DNA from: Desulfotomaculum sp.
GTDB taxonomy: Bacteria > Bacillota > Desulfotomaculia > Desulfotomaculales > Nap2-2B
Assembly: GCA_003513005.1 (NCBI GenBank)
Contig: DOTD01000037.1
Coordinates: 1 to 8,565, forward strand
Direction: 5' to 3'
DNA length: 8,565 nt
Position numbers and translations under genes: made by a program. Below, in pieces: positions 5,172 through 8,565 of this stretch; position 1 is the stretch's first letter, and the number at the start of each line of letters is the position of its first letter. Below the pieces are notes generated by a model. The model saw only the letters and a list, made by a program, of their open reading frames with translations. It was not told the origin of the DNA and did not search any database.

Positions 5172-5360
5172 ATGCAGGTAAAGGCAAATCAAGATATTCG
5201 GGAAGCAATTAAAGACGCTGGACTTTTCCAGTGGCAAGTAGCCGATCGGTATGGAATTCATGAACAAAACTTTTGCAAATTATTGCGCAAAGAGTTACCG
5301 GATAAAAAGAAGCAGCCGATTCTCAAGGCTATCAAGGAGCTGCAGCAGGAGGTTAACTAA
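5172..5360 (+). CDS. small Cro/phage-repressor-like helix-turn-helix protein
   Basis: A 62-residue protein. Residues 7-40 (NQDIREAIKDAGLFQWQVAD, then RYGIHEQNFCKLLRKEL) read as a short Cro/XRE-type HTH, in which the AGLFQWQVADRYGI part forms the HTH turn and EQNFCKLLR the recognition helix. A lysine-rich segment (45-56) closes the protein. The ATG at 5172 follows GAGGTGGG at a suitable distance. That ribosome binding site lies in the loop of a small GAGA/TCTC hairpin (5157-5170). The gene's stop overlaps the next start (TAATG), so it is the first gene of an operon with the excisionase-like and replication genes. The likely role is a transcriptional switch of the replication/excision operon or of the divergent gene, through the dyad at 5120-5140. 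Confidence 0.7.
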   Translation: MQVKANQDIREAIKDAGLFQWQVADRYGIHEQNFCKLLRKELPDKKKQPILKAIKELQQEVN

Positions 5361-5593
5361 TGTTTGCAAATCTTAACGCAGATTCTAGGGAAACAGTACG
5401 AGAAATTTTTGACGTAAAGGGAGCCCGAAAGTATCTTCGGGATTTGATCAGCGAATGGTTATTACGGCGGGAATTAAGCAACGGGAATATCCCCCATTTT
5501 AGAATTGGAAACCGCATCCTTGTGGACAAGGCAGCTCTCGACAAATGGATCGAGAATCAATCACAGCCCGGAGCAATAAGGCGAGTGCAGTAA
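5360..5593 (+). CDS. excisionase-like winged-HTH protein (MerR/HTH_17 fold)
   Basis: A 77-residue protein whose ATG overlaps the preceding stop by one base. Residues 18-67 have the layout of DNA-binding excisionase-family proteins: an initial helix (GARKYLRDLISEWLLRREL), a wing (IPHFRIGNRILVD, 44-56) and a final helix KAALDKWIEN (57-66). The pattern basic-R-I-G-N-R-I-L-V followed by a D-x-W helix is characteristic of that family. The unusual point is that the first part lacks the usual TVxEAAxxLGVS sequence and is more helical. Such proteins bend DNA at att sites to drive excision, or act as replication accessory factors. The position just ahead of the replication gene fits either. There is a 20-nt gap to the primase gene. 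Confidence 0.7.
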   Translation: MFANLNADSRETVREIFDVKGARKYLRDLISEWLLRRELSNGNIPHFRIGNRILVDKAALDKWIENQSQPGAIRRVQ

Positions 5594-5613
5594 AAACTTA
5601 AGAGGTAAAAAAC

Positions 5614-8232
5614 ATGCCGGACAATGAACTAACAGAAGTATTAGTAGAAAAATTCGCAGATATATTCCAAGGCTTGACCAGTGCTTGCGGACGCCTCTAT
5701 GCTGATGAAAAGCGCGGATGGTGCAATAAGACGCCGGTAACTCTACAGCAGTATGGAAATCATTTGACTGGCACAACTTATCGGCATAGTTTAGGCATTT
5801 ATCCTTTGCAGTCCGATGGCAATGTGTGGTTTTGCGCTATCGATTCAGACAACCACAATGAAGAAGACCAGGCGCAGCTGGCGGAGAACGCTGCAGCCCT
5901 GCGAGACAAGCTTTCGGATCTGGGGATAATCGCACATATCGAAAGATCAAAATCCGGAGGCTATCATATCTGGATTTTCTTTTGTGAGCCGGTACCGGTA
6001 GCGCAGGCACGCAGACTATTGAGACAAGCCTGGCAAGAGGCTATCGGAGGAACTACGCCTGAAATTTTCCCGAAGCAAGATAGTTTTGACGGATTGAATT
6101 ATGGAAATTTCATTAATCTGCCTTACTTCCCTCCGAGCGTTAAGAATAACCGGCGTGTTGTGACAGACGGCGGGACGGCCCTTACCTTAGAGCAATTCCT
6201 TGATATAGTACGGCGGCACACCCGGAAAGAGTTAAATACTGCCTTGGCCATGCTGCCGAAAGAGCCGGAGCAACCGCCAAAGACCGCCACAAATAAGGAA
6301 AGACCAGCCGTCAGAAATGGTTTTAAGGACTTACTTCCGTGCGCTAAAAATTTTATGGAAAAAGGCGCGCTAAATGGCCCCAGGCGGCCGGCGCTGTTTA
6401 GGCTGGCAGCCCACATGAACCGGGCAAATTATCCTTATGAAATTGCATTGACCTCCGTCAGAATTGCTGATGAAAAAAATAGCCCTCCAATCCTGGATGA
6501 ATTCGGCCCGGACGAGTTGGAACACCATGTCAAGAGCGCTTATAACGGTAAAAACGGCGCAGGGTACGTAAGCCTGGGATGCGATGAAGCCGACTGGGTG
6601 ACGAGGTTCTGTACGGGTAAGGAGACTTGCCCAGTTCACGAACGGCCCAGCCCAGAACAGGAGTTTGCTCTTGATTGGGAGGGCAATCCTGAAGTTAAAA
6701 AACAAAAAATAATCGTTGTGAATAATCGTTCCTTACCGTCAATTACTGAAGAAGCCCTCGCCGCTTTAGCAGCAAGTAATTATCCGGAGATACTTTTCAA
6801 CAGGGCAGGGGAAATTACGAAAATTTCTCATATTCAGGAGAAAGATAAGCATTGTCATTCATTCACTAGACCTGTGCTTAAATCAGTTAACGAAGCATCA
6901 TTAAGGGGATACCTAGCGCGAAGTGCTAGATATGTAAAAGCGCGTGAAAAAAGCGGTGATGTAAAATATTTACCCGCAATCCCGCCCCCGGAGTTAGTAA
7001 GAGACATAATGTCACTGGACAATCTGCCATTACCCCTTTTACGTGGAATTACGCAGGTGCCAATAATGCGCGGGGACGGCAGCTTGTTTATTACTCCGGG
7101 TTATGATGCTGGAACCTCGCTTTATTACGCGCCGGAACCCGGTTCCTCGCTGCCAGAAATACCGGACAGGCCTGTTAAGACAGATGTTGAAGCTTCATTG
7201 GGGCGGTTAAGAGATATCTTAGCCGATTTCCCGTTTGACAGTGGAGCAAGCTGGGCGAATATCCTGGCCGCTGTTATAACGCCAGTTTTGAGAGATTTAA
7301 TTGCGGGACCCGTACCAATGCTGCTGATTGATAAACCCCTGCAAGGGACCGGGGCCAGCCTTTTATCCGATGTGATTTCCATGATATCAACGGGTGCCTC
7401 TTCTTACATGACTACAGCGCCAGAAGGGCGAGATCGTGAAGACGAATGGAGGAAACGTGTAACATCTATTTTAAGCGCCGGGCGGCCAGTTGTCGTGATT
7501 GACAACGTTGAAGACGTTTTCCACTCATCTACATTGTGCGCACTCTTGACTTCTGTCAACTGGAGTGATCGAATTTTAGGACGCAATGAAATCATAAATT
7601 TGCAACATAGAACCTGCTGGGTTATTACCGGGAATAACATTCGTTTGGCTGGAGACCTCCCCCGGCGATGTTACCGGGTGCGACTGGACGCAAATCGAGC
7701 AAGGCCATGGCAGCGGGACCAAAATGAATTCAGGCACCCCTATCTAACAAAGTACGTAAAGGAAAACCGCGGTGCACTGTTGGCAGCAATTTTTACCCTT
7801 GCTAGAGCCTGGGTTCTTGCCGGGCAACCGGCACCGGTAAAAGCTCCACCAATGGGGAGTTTCGAAGAATGGCGTGAAGTAATAGGCGGGATATTGGAAT
7901 TTGCTGACGTGAATGAGTTTTTAGGGAATGCAGCGGAGATTTATGAAAATGCGGAAATTAACGAAGGGATCGAAGACCTTATTGAGTCCTGGCACAAGGT
8001 TTTTGGTTCAAAGCCGATAACCGTAAAACAGATTGAGCGAGAGATTACTTTCAATGCGGAATTTAGAGACGTTCTACCAGATTGGCTGGATCCCAGTGAG
8101 CGGGGATTTACCCGGAAGTTGGGGCGCGTGTTAGCGCGGAAATCCGGAGTATATTTCACGAATGGCTATAAACTGGAAAAATGCGGTGCTATACACCGCG
8201 CTTTTTTATGGAAAGTTGATCTCGTTATGTGA
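5614..8232 (+). CDS. replication protein: AEP-family primase fused to AAA+/helicase-like ATPase
   Basis: An 872-residue protein; ATG 5614 follows AAGAGGT at 8 nt. The N-terminal domain (about 20-200) carries the archaeo-eukaryotic primase signature: metal-binding D77-x-D79 in AIDSD, S114-G-G-Y-H118 in SGGYHIW, then EIFPKQD (150-156) and NLPYF (168-172), as in TOTE/plasmid-type primases. A helical middle (235-345) holds C243, C323, C333 and C339, a likely metal or Fe-S site. The C-terminal ATPase (about 540-740) has a P-loop at 572-584 (DKPLQGTGASLLS) in which the usual lysine is alanine, Walker B VVVIDNVED (626-634), sensor-1-like ITGNN (671-675) and arginines R684/R685. Residues 745-872 look like a winged-helix tail. 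It probably primes and unwinds the excised element at an origin, plausibly the repeats at 8229-8385. Last gene of the operon begun at 5172. Confidence 0.88.
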   Translation: MPDNELTEVLVEKFADIFQGLTSACGRLYADEKRGWCNKTPVTLQQYGNHLTGTTYRHSLGIYPLQSDGNVWFCAIDSDNHNEEDQAQLAENAAALRDKLSDLGIIAHIERSKSGGYHIWIFFCEPVPVAQARRLLRQAWQEAIGGTTPEIFPKQDSFDGLNYGNFINLPYFPPSVKNNRRVVTDGGTALTLEQFLDIVRRHTRKELNTALAMLPKEPEQPPKTATNKERPAVRNGFKDLLPCAKNFMEKGALNGPRRPALFRLAAHMNRANYPYEIALTSVRIADEKNSPPILDEFGPDELEHHVKSAYNGKNGAGYVSLGCDEADWVTRFCTGKETCPVHERPSPEQEFALDWEGNPEVKKQKIIVVNNRSLPSITEEALAALAASNYPEILFNRAGEITKISHIQEKDKHCHSFTRPVLKSVNEASLRGYLARSARYVKAREKSGDVKYLPAIPPPELVRDIMSLDNLPLPLLRGITQVPIMRGDGSLFITPGYDAGTSLYYAPEPGSSLPEIPDRPVKTDVEASLGRLRDILADFPFDSGASWANILAAVITPVLRDLIAGPVPMLLIDKPLQGTGASLLSDVISMISTGASSYMTTAPEGRDREDEWRKRVTSILSAGRPVVVIDNVEDVFHSSTLCALLTSVNWSDRILGRNEIINLQHRTCWVITGNNIRLAGDLPRRCYRVRLDANRARPWQRDQNEFRHPYLTKYVKENRGALLAAIFTLARAWVLAGQPAPVKAPPMGSFEEWREVIGGILEFADVNEFLGNAAEIYENAEINEGIEDLIESWHKVFGSKPITVKQIEREITFNAEFRDVLPDWLDPSERGFTRKLGRVLARKSGVYFTNGYKLEKCGAIHRAFLWKVDLVM

Positions 8233-8385
8233 GTTATGTGTGTCTAGTGAGTTATTTGCCGCCACCCCACACGGAAAAAAATACATTTTTTAATAGAGTA
8301 ATAGCGGCAAAATACTCACCACACTCACCGTAAAACCCGAAAAAGCGCACCGTTACTAAATTTAGGGGTTTTTTAGAAACTCACC
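8229..8385. repeat. origin-like cluster of GTGAGT/ACTCAC repeats
   Basis: GTGAGTTAT occurs at 8229-8237 and 8247-8255. Its complement ACTCACC occurs at 8314-8320, 8323-8329 and 8379-8385. The second and third copies extend into a 16-bp imperfect inverted repeat, GTGAGTTATTTGCCGC (8247-8262) against GCGGCAAAATACTCAC (8304-8319), 14 of 16 matching, flanking an AT-rich centre (8273-8303). Repeats plus an AT-rich core right after a primase-ATPase gene are what an iteron-type replication origin looks like. An operator for the next gene is the alternative. The 173 bases between the genes otherwise hold only the hairpin at 8332-8374. Confidence 0.55.
8332..8374 (+). terminator. possible terminator after the primase gene
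   Basis: AAAACCC (8332-8338) can pair with GGGTTTT (8366-8372), followed by two more T. The stem is 7 bp with a 27-nt loop that includes the palindrome CTAAATTTAG (8356-8365), so it is weak. If it is not a terminator, the downstream gene may belong to the same operon. Confidence 0.35.
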
Positions 8386-8405
8386 TTTTTAACCGGAGGC
8401 AGTCA

Positions 8406-8565
8406 ATGACCTTCAACGAGTTAACAAAAATAGAACCGAGACTGGAGCAGCTTTACCAAGAAGCCCGTCAGATTGACGGCAGCGGGAAACATTTCTGTGC
8501 TAATCATATCTGGTACGAAGAATTTAAACCGAGGCTGTTAAGCATGGTTGGCACGGGTGCGGCAA
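8406..8565 (+). CDS. hypothetical protein, N-terminal part only (runs off window)
   Basis: ATG at 8406 is preceded by CCGGAGG with a 6-nt gap, a strong ribosome binding site, and 53 codons stay open to the edge. The residues begin MTFNELTKIEPRLEQLYQEA, then continue to an FCANHIWYEEFKPRL segment at 31-45. I do not recognise a named family. The mix of an amphipathic helix and an aromatic-rich patch with one Cys and nearby His suggests a small soluble protein. Its place after the replication gene and origin-like repeats makes it an element gene, possibly in the replication or accessory region. Confidence 0.75.
   Translation, partial: MTFNELTKIEPRLEQLYQEARQIDGSGKHFCANHIWYEEFKPRLLSMVGTGAA

Larger units (their letters stand above)
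2253..8565. mobile_element. integrative element in tRNA-Trp (left part, truncated by window)
   Basis: The supporting set is the attL core at 2253-2297, an adjacent tyrosine integrase (2650-3927), an excisionase-like protein (5360-5593), small DNA-binding regulators (2494-2649, 5172-5360), a primase-ATPase replication protein (5614-8232) and an origin-like repeat cluster (8229-8385). The right end is not in the window. No relaxase, coupling protein, T4SS, capsid or terminase gene is visible, so ICE, IME and phage-like classes all remain open. The replication module suggests that the excised circle can replicate. Confidence 0.8.

Noticed and set aside
8229..8385. CRISPR array
   Set aside because: The repeat units are 6-9 bp, in both orientations and irregularly spaced, unlike 24-37 bp direct repeats with regular spacers.

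Overview
The window looks like the left part of an integrated mobile element next to chromosomal DNA of a spore-forming, low-to-mid-GC Firmicute. The style is that of the Peptococcaceae/Desulfotomaculum-Pelotomaculum group, but that placement is an inference. Supporting signs are strong GGAGG-type ribosome binding sites, GTG/TTG starts, an S-layer-homology (SLH) surface protein, U-tailed intrinsic terminators and two promoters resembling sporulation sigma-H sites.

Left flank (1-2252), probably chromosome. A sigma-H-like promoter points left off the edge (29-56), followed by a bidirectional terminator (81-126). A second sigma-H-like promoter (236-263) points right into about 170-210 nt of apparently non-coding, foldable RNA that ends in two tandem terminators (412-439, 448-483) with no gene behind it. 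A hairpin-rich gap follows (484-787). Then comes a leftward gene for a secreted protein with three SLH and two fibronectin type III domains (788-2068), with its upstream region and a terminator at 2218-2241.

Boundary (2253-2297). The last 45 nt of a tRNA-Trp gene (anticodon CCA, minus strand, 3' CCA encoded) stand here without a 5' half. This is what an attL site looks like when a tyrosine-recombinase element has entered the 3' end of a tRNA gene. The restored tRNA should lie at the far end, beyond the right edge.

Element (2253-8565 and beyond). A promoter at 2442-2470 drives a ribbon-helix-helix regulator (2494-2649) and the integrase (2650-3927). A convergent, AT-rich gene (3979-5025, minus) encodes a 348-residue protein with a C-terminal CGNR-like zinc finger and is probably cargo. 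Its promoter carries a dyad operator candidate (5120-5140). To the right is an operon of a Cro-like HTH protein (5172-5360), an excisionase-like winged-HTH protein (5360-5593) and an 872-residue primase/AAA+ ATPase replication protein (5614-8232). Directly after it, 8229-8385 carries five copies of GTGAGT/ACTCAC in both orientations, including a 16-bp imperfect inverted repeat, and is a candidate replication origin. A conserved-looking hypothetical gene starts at 8406 and runs off the edge.

Taken together the element has an integration/excision module at the left (attL, integrase, Xis-like protein), two or three small DNA-binding regulators, and an autonomous replication module. No conjugation genes are seen in this window, so whether it is an ICE, an IME or a phage-plasmid-like element cannot be decided. 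The most unusual items are the sigma-H-linked orphan RNA, the origin-like repeat cluster, and the primase-ATPase with a Walker A lacking its lysine and four cysteines reminiscent of the PriL iron-sulphur domain.
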